A stretch of 64,000 bases of DNA, taken from the NCBI GenBank assembly GCA_963422465.1, contig OY730172.1, forward strand, positions 4,278,001 to 4,342,000, in the 5' to 3' direction. The DNA comes from Lichina pygmaea (Eukaryota > Ascomycota > Lichinomycetes > Lichinales > Lichinaceae). Below are positions 48,128-59,585 of this stretch, piece by piece; position 1 is the first letter of the stretch; every line of letters starts with the position of its first letter. The translations under genes and the position numbers were made by a program. Below the pieces are notes generated by a model. The model was not told where the DNA came from. It saw only the letters and a list, made by a program, of their open reading frames with translations, and did not search any database.

Positions 48128-49153
48128 GCTTCGCGCTCGATGCTCGGGCTGTGCCGAATCGACGAATGGCCGCTGCCCGACCCGGCCTCTTCGTCGCCCA
48201 GCAGTCTGGACACCGTCGCGCCGACGTCCCCCTGGTTCTCCTCCAGGATCCGCTTGACGGCCAAGCGGTCGCCCGCGTAGGGCAGCGACTCCAGGACGAC
48301 CTCGATCATCCACGGAGCAATGACGGGAGCCTCGGTGGGCTTGGCCGCCTTGCTGGTCTCGCCGGACCCGGCCTCAAGGACGCCGGGGAGGCCGGCGTGG
48401 GGGCCCGCGAGGTTTCTGACGGACGAGTAATGCTCCCACGTCTTTACCGGATGCACAGGTCAGCGGGCTCGAACCCAGCGTCAAGACGGTGTCGCGCGAG
48501 CACTCGGCCCGGCCGAAAACGTAGTCGCCGAAGGAGCAGAAGGGACGGCAGAGACGAAGCGGAAGCGGATACTCACATGGTAAGCAATGTAGACCGTCCC
48601 GTTTGACGGTCCCGGCTCGGCCGGCGAGACGACGTAGGCGTAGTCGTGGCGGTAGATCTTGACGTCCATCTGGAACGCCGAGCTGAAGGCCGACAGCTCC
48701 ATGTTGTCGCCATAGGTACCACCCTTGGCCATCTCGAGCAGATGCGCCTCGAAGACGCGCTCGATCTCTTCCTCGGTCGGCATGACCATCGAGCTTGCGC
48801 TCGAATAGCCTCCGGCGTTCTTCCGCTTCGGGTTGCGGCGACGCCCACCGCCAGCGTTGACGTCGATGAACTGCTTGTAGTAGTCCATCTTCGCCCGCAT
48901 GTGGGCGATGACGCGGGCCCGGACGGAGTGATGCTCCGCTTGGGAGCCGTATAGCTGGTCCGCCAGCGCGTTGAACAGGCAGTTCCCTACGGAGAGTTTG
49001 ACACATCAGCCAACGATCCTCGTCGGTCGATGCATGTCCCACCGCTCCGCCAGGTGCCGAGGGAGATGACTTACCGTCGCCACGGATGTCCGCGGCGTAG
49101 AGGCCGAGGTCCCTAAGGAGAGGAAACTCCCGGTCGCTCATCGACTTGCGCAT
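47305..49153 (-). CDS. OTU-domain deubiquitinase (OTU-like cysteine protease)
   Basis: Three exons (minus), 49153-49075, 48986-48577 and 48441-47305, give 541 residues. The OTU domain fills the first ~175 residues: GLYAADIRGDGNCLFNALADQLYG with catalytic Asp and Cys (intron 1 falls inside GDG), then MDYYKQFIDVNAGGG, GGTYGDNMELSAFSSAF, and IAYHTWEHYSSVR with the catalytic His. Intron 2 falls between IAYH and TWEH. A short segment WMIEVVLESLPYAGDRLAVK resembles a UBA-like helix bundle. Downstream come a 19-residue Asp run (GTC repeat, 48058-48118) and a Lys/Ala-rich basic tail, suggesting nuclear location. OTU enzymes remove ubiquitin from proteins. The C-terminal ~300 residues are low complexity and may be less conserved. 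Confidence 0.9.
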
Positions 49154-50629
49154 CTCTCGCGGTCTTGCAGGTGCTCGGGACCGTAGTCACCGAGAGAAGC
49201 AAGAGAGGAGAGATACTCGAAGTGAGGTTTGGGGGGGTGGGCGCAACGGACGACCGTTGCGGAAGTGGATGTAGAGAAAGATTCGTGTTGAGGTAGTGGA
49301 GCAAAGAAAGGGTTGTGAGGAAGAAGAGGAGCGAGCAGAAGAAGATCTTCGAGGAAGAAGGAGAAGGACGAGGAAAGAGGAAGAAGATAAACGACAGGGA
49401 GGAAGCCGTGTCAATAGCCCTTAACACAAGCAGCTCCTGCTTTTGGGTACAGCGTACCCCACACCCCCGCCAAACTCAACGACCGTAACCCATTGGGCCG
49501 GGTGTGTTATCGAGCTCACCCAGAGGGCCGCAATCACCAGCCCTGACCGGGATGTCGCACAGGGGTCCAAGACGTGATAGCGTATTAGCGCCCCCCCCGG
49601 AGCTGTCATCTAGAGTACGGCGGCGTGCCAAGATCAGCCCTAAGCTAGCGGGTATCGGCGATGGGATGGTGTTGCACTCCCTTCGCTACCGAACCTCGGT
49701 CGGTGGCTTGTACCTGCCATCGCTGCCGCAGCGGTGGAATACATCCAACGTGACCTCATCAGGTCACGTACATCCGAACCCTTTGGTGGCTTTCCGACCC
49801 GGTGGCGCTAGACCGTTCCGGCGCTTCCCGTCGGCGTCTCGTCAGGGGATCTACCGGTACCCTAGTGATAAGCGAGGCGCTGGTGTCGCCGAAACAAGCG
49901 CGACGATCTAGGTATGTACTCCGTAGATGAGATCTGATAAGATTAGGGTTCAGACCGATGATGTCTCGGCCATCGATCTGTCGGGGATAGCAACCTGTAG
50001 ATATGTACTGTAATTGCTTTTCTGACTAGATCGCCCCTCCAAATACGTCAGAAAGTTACTCCCGGGAGACTTCGAGGAAGACGATGCGACGTCATGTCTA
50101 CGAGGTTGGAGGAAAAGAGGCTCCGGGGCGGGCAGTGCTGGGCAGATGCCAGCCATCGCTCACCATGTACGTACGTACCGTATCCCAAGATCGTGATATA
50201 GTGCTCCATAAAAAACGCCAACAAGACAGCTGTCAAGGCCGAGGACGTCCACTCGGAGACGGTTCCTCCAATGTAGACGCCAAAGAAACCTCACCTCATA
50301 GCACGGCCGTCGTCACCGGGCCAAGGTGTCAGTCAATCGATCAGCGGATTGGCTGACGATTGGTGACAGATCTCTGCTGTGCCTCGTAAGCCTTACGTAG
50401 GTCTACGAGTGCGAGAGACATGTGAGACCTTTAGGGTCTAGTCACGTGCCATAGGGGTAGGGGAACGCTGAATCAGCCATCCAGTCGACCCCCCCCCCCC
50501 CCCCCCCCTGGCACGGGTACGTACTCTTCCGGTACGTAATACGTACTCCGTGCCGTACCCCTTCGTACGTACGAAGCGATAAGTTCCCTCTCATCACCGC
50601 CCAGTAGCACCGAAGTCCTGTACTCCCTA
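49154..50629. other. upstream region of the OTU gene, no gene seen
   Basis: A purine-rich stretch at 49190-49400 precedes the OTU start (pyrimidine-rich on its sense strand). At 49430-49910 lies GC-rich sequence of different texture with a 135-codon open frame but no recognisable domain; it could be a decayed repeat, but I found no ends or target duplication. A C homopolymer (50489-50509) and TGGCACGGGTACG, resembling a family A terminus, lie near 50510. Confidence 0.45.
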
Positions 50630-51375
50630 CCGTACCCGATCACATGACGGTCGATATCAGATAACGAGCAGTTAAGGGGCCCCCTTGATGAAATTTTGTA
50701 TAAGCCCACTATCCTTGGTTGGAATCATCTCAAATTTTTATATTGGGTAGAGAATCATATAGAGAAGAGATATCGAGCAATAGAGCTCTAGTATACAAAG
50801 CGTGATTGCTTTCTCAGGACTCAATCATGTTAATTAGTTCTGAGGCCTCCTAATCTTCCCACCTGTCATCTACATCATCAACATCAGAAGAAGACTGTTT
50901 CGACTGGCGAATGAGTCTTTCTTGCAGTTGTTACAGCCTTCTGATCTTTTTCCTCCTTCTCTGCCTGCTTCTACAAGGTGCTGTGTTCTGCACTTGAAAC
51001 AAGACTTCCCAACAATACGCTCTGCAAGATCCTAGACAGTCTGGGGAGTCATAGACTATTCCTGGACGCTAAGGGCACCAACACACTCCACTAGCTTTAC
51101 TTCCTGGGGTCTTCTGCTGATGTCAATGATGAAGATGACCGGTGGGAAGACAAGGAGGTCGCAAGGACTAAGTAATAAAGTTGAGTTCTGAGAAAACAGT
51201 CACGCTTTATATACTAGAGCTCTATTGCTCGATATCTCTTCTCTATATGATTTTCTACCCAATATAAAAATTTGAGATGATTCCAACCAAGGATAGTGGA
51301 CTTATACAAAATTTCATCAAGGGGGCCCCTTAACTGCTCGCTATCTGATATCGACCGTCATGTGATCGGGTACGG
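50630..51375. mobile_element. pogo-family MITE with ~195-bp terminal inverted repeats
   Basis: Both ends begin CCGTACCCGATCACATGACG reading inward, and the match continues with only a few mismatches for about 195 bp (50630-50825 against 51181-51375). TA flanks both sides (50628-50629, 51376-51377). The 746-bp element has no coding capacity. The outer ~200 bp resemble the left end of the pogo-type element at 17950, including TAGAGAAGAGATAT and ACAAAGCGTGA. A block near 51005-51110 resembles the transposase HTH coding region of that element, so it is an internal-deletion derivative. Confidence 0.9.
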
Positions 51376-53224
51376 TAAGCCAAAGATCGCAAAGCAACCA
51401 CAGGCAACGATGCCGTATTGTGGCTACATTGAGTACATCTTGGATCTTTCCCCGACTGCGACGTCACCGTTGAGCCACAGTAACGCTACGGTTATGAGAA
51501 CGCGTGTCTCGTGCCATCACAAAAAATTCAGTGGTACGACTACTCGTACAGAGGCTCTACGCTGCATCTTTTGTCCACTCCACACTCTACTTCACCGAAC
51601 CTTGTTCAAGCCGCAGTGCTTGAACATCGTCTCATAGCTTCTACTCGTATACCGGTATTCTATGCAGGTGTCACATGCCAACTCTCATGCGTGGGAATCC
51701 CAAGCTGTTCACCCGGATCCCTGAAGCAGCATATCCCCTCTGACGATCTGGTATCAGGTACCTGCCTGCATTACTCTTGATCGAATTCAAAAGAGCACCG
51801 AACCGGGAAGGCATGGTGTCCCGACGACCTTCTGCGCTGTCTGTTTTACTTTCTCCTAGTAACGCCGGGCCGCCATCTTCCTGAGCTTTCTCGCTCGCAA
51901 CCAGTTGTTCCAGCCGACGGTATTCCAGCTGAAGGCAGTCCGTGACGGCCGTCCGCATGGCGTAGCCAGCCTTCTTTTTCAGCTTTGCTTGTCGCTTTGG
52001 GGGATCGTTCGCTGTTGGCTCTCGGTTATCTTTCAACCACTACCGTGAAGAGAACCCAGTAAGCACTAGACCACAACGTGCTTGAACTTTACTCGCTGGA
52101 TTGCATTTCTTATCGGGGCTGGAAGGCTGCTTCCCACTGACCTCTTGGTATTTCTCACATGCACACATGCTGCTCAGATACCCAAAGAGAAAGCGAGACT
52201 CCGCAAAGGTCTCCATCACCTCCTCTCGCGAGAAAGCGCGCCGGTAGTAAATCTGAAGGCAACCCTTGGCGTACATGTCTCCCGCTTGAGCCCTTGTCAT
52301 GGTTTTCTTGGTGATCAGGGCATCCTGCATCGTGTGCGTTAGGATCCGCAGCCGACTAAAGGTCACCAGGCCATACCGAGCTCTTCTGTCCACACACACA
52401 ATTACCTATCTGGAACCCGTTTTCGAATTCTTGTGTCTGTTGCATTTCCTCCAGTGGTGCCAACGCACGGCCTCCCTCGTCCGGCTGCCTCCGTTCCAGA
52501 GTGGTTGACTCTGCGGCCGGACGTAAGCCCCAGTCTGGGACGCATCTTCAGAGCTTCTCATGCTCCTTCGAAGCTCCAACCAAAGAAAGAGAAAGAAGAA
52601 GGATGGTACAGGGTCACCTGCCTTGGCTGCCGTGCTGAAGCCCTGCCCAAGCTGTTGCCATCCAAAGGAACAGGGTCATCAGATGCTCAAAGAGCATTGC
52701 TTCTCTATTCGCTGACGACCATGTGGTAGACTCGACCGAGCCTCAGAGCGAAGCAGAGTGGAACGGGAGCATCGACAGAGGATGCATCTCATGGAAGGCC
52801 CTGGACGGCTGTGATGGGCATGTTACACACCCCAGCGTCTCCTGGCTGTTGTGGGAAGCCTTATTTGTACATTGTCTTCCCCCCAATGCCCTCTCTCGAG
52901 CTATGCAGTCTGCTCGTGCTCCGGTTTGGGATCTTGAATACGATATGCTCACTGCCCCGTGAGACATGTACGCCTATATGCCTCACATCCTACGCACATT
53001 TACCGTCATCGGACAGTACGGTGCTTGATGCTATTGCGGGAAATTTAGCCGAGACATCGAGTAAGACCTGCGTAGCCTTAGTGCGGTCCCAAGTCCCCGA
53101 CGTCGGCGAACTCGGCAGGTAGGAAAAACGAAACGATAATTATCGTCGATCGATCGGGTCAGCAGAGGTCTTCTCTGCCTCCACCGCGTCGGTCGCCGTA
53201 TTTCGCTCGCAGTCCGCGACGGAG
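51376..53224. other. region without a supported gene
   Basis: Sequence between the MITE and the D-amino-acid oxidase. Apart from the degraded minus-strand frame at 51671-52399, frames are short and featureless. Confidence 0.4.
51671..52399 (-). pseudogene. unrecognised open frame with one internal stop
   Basis: On the minus strand a frame of about 240 codons is interrupted by a single TAG near 52036-52038. Before it reads an Arg/Met-rich segment with ordered-looking helices (QIYYRRAFSREEVMETFAES, FLFGYLSSMCACEKYQEV). After it comes WLKDNREPTANDPPKRQAKL, then DCLQLEYRRLEQLVASEKAQ. The residue pattern looks protein-like rather than random, but I recognise no family and no clear start or splice sites. 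It may be a broken host gene or transposon-borne. Confidence 0.35.
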
Positions 53225-54594
53225 ATGGCTGATGCAAACATCGTCGTGATCGGGTGAGCTCTGCCACGGCGTGTCCGCGACCTCGGCGCTGACTGTCTCA
53301 GGGCTGGCGTGACTGGCTTGACCACGGCCCTTCGGCTCGCTCAGATACCTGGCTACCAGGTCACGATCGTAGCGAAGCATATGCCGGGCGATTACGATAT
53401 AGAATATGCATCGCCTTGGGCCGGAGCCAACTATCTGCCGTCAGGACGCTCGTTCAGGTCGGCGATGGAGCATGATATCAATGCTGACCTTTTCCCGGTA
53501 CAGTGTCTCGAAGGCTGGGACGGAAGCTGCGGAGTGGGATAAGAAGACCTGGCCAGAACTGCAACGGCTCGCCGAAGATGTAGCCGAGGCGGGCATCCAT
53601 TTCCAGGGTACGGCCAATCGATGCCCCCTTCTCAATCACCAGGGCTCAGGTCACATAGACATCATCATATACAATCGGGACCGAGACGAGGGCAAGACGA
53701 CCCGCGCTTGGCTTACGGAGATGCTGTCTGCGGAGCCGTGGTTCAAAGACGTCCTTCCCAATGTGCGATCATCGAACATTCGCCAGAGAGGACGTTCGGT
53801 TGACCGAGTCAAGGATGACAGTTCACCCAGCTACCCAAACATCAACTGCCGCCGGGGGTTGACTCGGGTACTTCCTTCACTTCGGTCTGCGTCAACACGG
53901 CCATCTACCTGCCTTGGCTCGCGGGCCAATGTCTGAAGCACGGCTGTAATATAAAGCGCGGCGTCATCGATCATGTGGCCGATGCTGCAGCCCTCCCTTG
54001 GCTGGGTTTTACGGCGGACGTGGTCGTCAACTGCTCTGGACTCGGCGCATCCAAGCTCGGCGGTGTTCTGGACGCGACGGTCATCCCAGCACGTGGCCAG
54101 ATCGTGCTCGTCCGGAACGAGCCAGGCAAGATGATCACGGTGTCGGGCACCGACGAAGCAGAGGACGAGGTGATGTACTTGATGCAGAGAGCAGCAGGCA
54201 TGTCGACGTCGCCAATCTCTCGCGTTCCAACCGACTGATACGGTCAATGGCAGGCGGTGGTACGATCCTCGGTGGCAGCTATCAGAAGGGGAACTGGGAG
54301 TCCCAGCCGGATCCGAACCTCGCGACGAGGATCATGAAGCGATGTGTTGAGCTCTGTCCGGAATTGACCGGTGGCAAGGGCATCGAAGGCCTGGACATCG
54401 TCAGGCACGGCGTTGGCCTCCGACCACTACGTTCGGATGGCGTGCGACTCGCGAAAGAGGAGATCAATGGGGTGTGGGTTGTTCACAACTACGGTCACGG
54501 GGGTTTTGGATATCAGTCGTCGTACGGCTGTGCAATGGCCGCCGTTCGTCTCGTCGAGGATGCTATTGCCAGGCAGGGTGAGCGCAAGACGTAG
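53225..54594 (+). CDS. D-amino-acid oxidase (FAD-dependent)
   Basis: Six exons, 53225-53253, 53302-53439, 53504-53607, 53659-53762, 53822-54197 and 54254-54594, give 363 residues. The FAD-binding start [20 protein letters not shown], then [85 protein letters not shown], and [14 protein letters not shown] with the substrate-binding Arg, and [15 protein letters not shown] are all in place. The enzyme oxidises D-amino acids to keto acids and ammonia with hydrogen peroxide, usually in peroxisomes. The last intron uses a GC donor (54198-54253). The end ERKT is not a peroxisomal signal; a strong GTGAGC donor lies seven codons before the stop, so an alternative last exon is possible. Confidence 0.9.
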
Positions 54595-55128
54595 AGCTAC
54601 GTCACTAAGGCTCTACCGGCACCGGCCCAGTGAGCTCCTAGCCGATGATATTCTTTTGCCCGGCCGAGCGCTCCGCATCTCAACCGCAATTGAGTGCGCC
54701 CAGACATGCAGAGTCGTCCAGGGGGATTTTTTCAGACATCAGAATTCCTAGGAAGCCGGGCGCTGTTCATCAATTCCAGCAGTCTGATAGGGCTGTTGGA
54801 CGATGACTTTGAACCTCGGTTCGAATGAGATCTTATCGATACGGTAACGGAAGTTGGCACGGGCTGGCCGGAGAGACGTGGATGTCATGCATCCCCAAAG
54901 CTACCCCACTACGTTACGTACCGTACGAGACATGGCGGTAGCTCCAACTCATCGGATTGCGCCATCGTCATCCCGACTTGACGAGGTCCCGGACGAAGTT
55001 GCACCAACAGCACCCCATCAGTGGCCCTAGATCCACATCGGCAGCATAGGATACTTAGGTCGGTACCGGTCGCTTTGGGCGGCGGGGACAAGCAAAGCAC
55101 AATTGCCGTGTCTACGGCTCCAAAGACC
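54595..55128. other. intergenic, no gene seen
   Basis: Short spacer between the D-amino-acid oxidase and the quinone oxidoreductase relic on the same strand. Nothing recognisable. Confidence 0.5.
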
Positions 55129-56530
55129 ATGAACGGCGTCCTGGTCCAAGAAGTCGGCGGGCCCGATGTTCTCCGGTATCGCACCGATCTCCCGGTGCCG
55201 CAACCCAAGGCCGGAGAGGCCTTCGTCAAGAACGACTATGCTGGCATCGACTACATCGATACGTAGGTGTTCGTTGATTGCTCGGGTCGATCACTGCATC
55301 GACGCGATCGTCTCTCGTATACATTTTCTGCTCCAGGGCGGCTGACCGCGCTCTGGCTCTTCATAAATCACGACATAGGTACTTTCGCGCAGGACTCTAA
55401 TCGTCCCCGAAGCCTCAGATTCTGCGTCTCGAAGGCGAAGGCACCATCGTGGCGATTGGATCCGGGGAGACGTACTCTCTGCGTCTCGGGGACCGTGTCG
55501 TATGGGCCACCTCAGGTCTCTTCGGGGGCGGAGGCTACGCCGAGTATACGGTCTTGCCGGCGGCAGGGGCGATCAAGATCCCATCTGGCCTGGCGCCGGC
55601 CCAGGCGGTCTCGTCGCTGATCCAACGCCTCACGGCGCTGACGCCGGTGCGGGAAGCGTACGCCGTGCGCAAAGACGACTGGATCCTGGTGCATGCGGCA
55701 GCCGGGGGGCATCGCTTTGTGGCTCTGCCACCTGCTGCGACATGTCGGGGCGCGCACCATCGGCACGGCCAGCACGGCCGAGAAGCTGGCGTTGACCAAG
55801 GACCACGGCGCGGGTTGCACGATCAGCTACCGCGAGGACAACTTCGTCGAGAGGATGCTCGAGATTACGAACGGCGAGGGGGTCCAGGCCGTCTTCGATA
55901 GTGTCGGCAAGGACACTCTCGATCCGGACTTTGATGCCCTCGCTCCAAAAGGGATCACTGGTCGCTTTTGGGAATGCCGGTGGAGAAGTTCCGGATTTCA
56001 GCATCCGGTGGGCTTCCGATGCAGTCCGATCCCGAACAACTTTACTTCCGCACCACTGGACCGCAGTATGACATCGGCGACCGACGTCTGTCCGTCTGGA
56101 CCGAGCCGGGCCGGGCCGGGGCCAGGATGATGAGCAAACGAGAGTGAGTTAACGCCTAAGAACTGTTGGACGTTGGACGTTGTGGCTGTGGAGCCCTAAG
56201 CACTGTCATGTTTGCTCTTGCCCCATGTATTTGGGACAGTCGCCGAAACCCTAGCTAGTTCTCTTCAACAACAACAACAACAACAACAACAACAAACAAC
56301 ATCATCGTCTTCTTCTTCTGCTGTGCCTCTAGAATCGATCAAGAACATCAAGCTGCTCCGGCCGCAGCTGCCCCTGTACATTTCCACTCGAGCCTCGTAC
56401 GAAGACTACGTCAACGAGCTGTCGTCCATCGGCGAGGACAAGACGGCCGTCAACATGGACGGCATACGTATATCCGCTGAAGGAAGCGGCGCGCAGGCGC
56501 ATCGCGTACTCGTACTGGGGAAACCTTGAC
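55129..56530 (+). pseudogene. NADPH:quinone oxidoreductase (zeta-crystallin-like), decayed
   Basis: Recognisable blocks appear in order: MNGVLVQEVGGPDVLRYRTD, VKNDYAGIDYIDTYFRAGL, a GDRVVWATSG-GYAEYTVLPA block, WILVHAAAGG, LWLCHLLRHVGARTIGTAST, EVPDFSIR and NIKLLRPQLPLYISTRASYE. Intron 1 (55263-55378) is intact, but exon 2 has an in-frame TAA (55398-55400) where homologues have Tyr. A frameshift follows HAAAGG at a G run (55704-55709), and another lies near 55946 after ALAPK. The C-terminal part is also out of frame in places. The family initiator seems to have become GTG (GTGTCTACGGCTCCAAAGACC), leaving only a downstream ATG. Assembly error could explain single indels but not all the lesions. 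Confidence 0.75.
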
Positions 56531-57155
56531 ATCAACCAAGGCAGGGAAACCAAGAAACCAAGAAACCAAGAAAGAAAGGAATGAAAAAAAAAAAGGTAGA
56601 CCAGCTGCTCATGACGCAAGAACTGAACGGGACGATCCAAGACCGCAAGACGAGCGGCAAAGTGTGCTCTTGAGAAATGCCGTGGACGAGCCGCCGCTCG
56701 ATGCAACTGCATCGTCCTGGACGCACGAAAGTATACACTCGATGCTATGATCGGTCAGGGATCACGGGTCGTTCTTCTCTCCTCGAGCAGATTTGTTTTA
56801 AAAGGATGAGGAGGGGGGGAGGGGGGGAGGGGGGGAGGGGGTTTACGTATGATGTGGTCTGGGTGAAGGGGAGGCTGCAGTTGAGCTACTGTACGAAAGT
56901 ACGTCAAGCGTTCACTCCAACGAAGATCAGGTCTGCGGTGGGTGGGTGGGTGGCCGAGCAAAGGGCAGGGTGATTGAGCTAGCTAGCCAGGCTAGTCTAG
57001 AATGTAACGCGTTCCGCGTCTCCGTGACCCCTGCTGACCTACCGCATATTCGTCCGTCGGCCGCGTTTCGAGATCAGATTCTCGCGCCACTGCCGTCGGC
57101 GGCGGCGGCGGCGGCGGCGGCTTGCAAACGGCCAGCCGCGACGCGATCGAGCTGA
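56531..57155. other. intergenic, no gene seen
   Basis: Spacer between the oxidoreductase relic and the 3' end of the Arb1-like gene. It contains a GAGGGGGG-type run near 56811-56840 and a GGC trinucleotide run at about 57097-57120. Confidence 0.5.
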
Positions 57156-58984
57156 TTAGTCGTTGTCGACGTCGTCCCCGCCGTCGGCCTTGTCTGCATC
57201 GTCTGGAGCCGGGCGGCTGCCGTCGAGGACGACCGGGGCCGGCTCTCGCCAGCCCACCATCATCTCGTTGGCGAGAGCGGTGTAGAACGAACAGAAGACG
57301 CCGTAGACGGCGTCGAGGCACGTGATCACTCTGACGACCTCTGCGTTGGGCCCGGAGCCGCGGCCGATGCTCAGGCTTTGGATCACGGCGTCCATCTTCA
57401 TGCCCACGAAGCACGTCCGGAGCAGGTCGTCTTCGATCCAGAGCTCGAGGCGAGTCTCCTCTGCCTTGCCGGTCCCCGATGGGCCATCCCCCTCGTCGTC
57501 CGAGTGATCCTCTTCGCGTGCAAACGGCCTCGCCCACGTCCTCGCGTAGAGCCTCCCGAGGGGCTTCAGTTTCTCTTTGCCTGTCCTGTCGGCGTTCTCC
57601 TTCGCATAGAGCTGCTTGACTTTCTCGTCCGCAAACGCCATTCCCGTCACCTCGATTGGGCGCTCGAACGTGGCAGGATCGCGCATGTCGTTTCGATCCT
57701 TGAGGATCGCCGCCTCGCCGTCCGTGCCATATGCTTTCACAGCCATCTCTACCACTTTTGCTGCTTTCTCGTCGCTCATGCCGACAGAGACGTCCAATTC
57801 CCTCGTCCACTCGTCGGCCCCGCTGAAGAGCCCCGTATAGTGCCCACCGGACAGCGTCGAGACGGCGACGTTGAATTCGCCAGGCAGGGCAACGGATGCA
57901 TCCCGCACCAAGGCGAGCTCTGTCTCGGCCAGGTTGCAGACGGCACGCGCCGCATAGACCTGATCGACGTATTCCGGGCAGACGTCGTGGTGAAGGATGT
58001 AGTTCAGAAAGTTCCGGACGATATTGACACAGTAAAGTATGCTGTCTCTACTTGAGAGGTCAAAGCACGTAGGCGCTCGGGAAGAGCTGCCAGGAGTCAA
58101 CTGCGGTCTTCTGTATGAGAGACGGCGGCATTCACGACATACAAGAAGCACTTTGCAACGCCTTCAAAGTCAACGGCCCAGGTAGACGTGTCTCGGCCCA
58201 CGCCGTACTTGTCCCGCCCAACGGCGTCGGTGGCCGTAACGGTGGCAATCTCCTCGGCGTTGAGATCCTCTAGGTGATTCCGATCGAGGCCACCAGAAAA
58301 CATCTTGGGGCCAGTGTCGATGCCTCCTAAGGCGAGGTACTTGTCGAAGACGTCTTTCCGTTCGTTGTCGAACTTGCGTCTCGCGCGATATCGCTGGATA
58401 CATGACTCGATACGGCTGGTCATCTACTTAGCATTATCGACATGGGGAATGGTCGATGGCATACTCGGCGAAACTGCGCGACCTAGACCGATCTTAGCGT
58501 TCACATCAAGCCGGCAGAGTGAGAAGCCATACGGATTGTAGAGGTCGTTTCTTTCCTCGTTGTGTTCGGCCGGGGTCATAGGCGCATCAGCGAAATTCTC
58601 TAGGCGCGAGTCAACACCGGTGCAGATCAGTCACAGCAGGCCGTACGCAAAGCAGAATGTCTGACCCTCGAATCCAGTGGGCTGAGCCTGCTCGTGGTGT
58701 CAGAGGCAGACGCCGCAGCAAGAGTCACGATAGCCACTCACAGACTTCTTCTTGCCCTTGCTCTTTTTCTTCTTTTTCTTCTTGTTCTCGGCATTGGCCA
58801 TGATACTGAGCGGGTCTTGATGCTCCGGTTCAGGCTCCTCATCGGCATGGGCCTGGTCGAGTCCCACATTAGTGGTATCGACATTACGGGCCCCGGTCAC
58901 ATGGACGAAGAAAGAGCGACCGGTTGCCGAATCAGCGGGCTGCTGTTTCTCAGCCGACGATGGCACCGACTTCCCGTCGGACAT
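57156..58984 (-). CDS. arb1: Arb1-like subunit of the Argonaute siRNA chaperone (ARC) complex
   Basis: Five exons (minus): 58984-58742, 58687-58666, 58599-58505, 58423-58143 and 58047-57156, giving about 510 residues. After an acidic N-terminus and a poly-Lys run (NKKKKKKKSKGKKKS) come PTGFEENFADAPMTPAEHNE, then RIESCIQRYRARRKFDNERK, KYLALGGIDTGP, WAVDFEGVAKCFL, and NIVRNFLNYILHHDVCPEY, all Arb1-family blocks. In fission yeast Arb1, Arb2 and Ago1 form ARC, which holds duplex siRNA before RITS-driven heterochromatin formation. Exon 2 is only 22 nt. The exon 4-5 junction was chosen (95-nt intron) because the alternative 32-nt intron is too short. The C-terminus is Asp-rich. Family call is strong; the 5' exon joins are inferred. 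Confidence 0.85.
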
Positions 58985-59585
58985 GGCGGCAACAACGTGT
59001 GGGGCCAGCGTTCAGTTCAGAGATATCCCAAGGGAGTAGTGAAAGCCGAGTTCAGGCGTGTTACTCGATTGGAGTCCAGTAGCCTCAAGAAAGGACGAAA
59101 AGAGTTGTCTGAGCGACAACTGTTTGGAAATGACCTGGTCAGCGCTGAGAGGGGCGATGAAGAGGCGAGAGTGAAATGGTAAAGTTGATCGAATGTCAAA
59201 CAGCCTTGAAATTGATGGCAAACGCCTGGTCCACGTGTTCACCAGACAATCAGTCAGCGGTACAAGTAGTACTGAGCACACTTTATCTTCAGGTGCATAG
59301 ACAATCCTTTCTTGGAAGGTTGTGGTATATCCGAATCGAGATTGTTCTTGATCTTGAAGCTGGGCATGACGTGGGGTCACAAGAGAGCCATCGACCGGCT
59401 CGGATGGTGTTGATTAGAATGTACTAATCCACTCTGGTAACAATCTTGGTTCCCGCCGCGCCGAACCACCTACATAACTTGTACTGTACGTACAAGCGAC
59501 AGACACCTTTTCCCCGTTGTCCACACATCAATCTTGACATCCGATATCCTCACAGACTACGTCTCTCTGTTACTCGTCGCCGACT

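Noticed and set aside
49430-49910. Texture change upstream of the OTU gene suggesting a retroelement fragment
   Set aside because: No terminal repeats, duplication or protein motif could be read; left as unassigned.
54810-54826. GGTTCGAAT sequence resembling a tRNA B box
   Set aside because: No matching A box, acceptor stem or anticodon arm at the right distance.
58110-58141. 32-nt intron in Arb1 (GTATGT...ACAG)
   Set aside because: Too short for fungal introns, and the 95-nt alternative gives a better match to the family (CFLDSILYCVNIVRNF).
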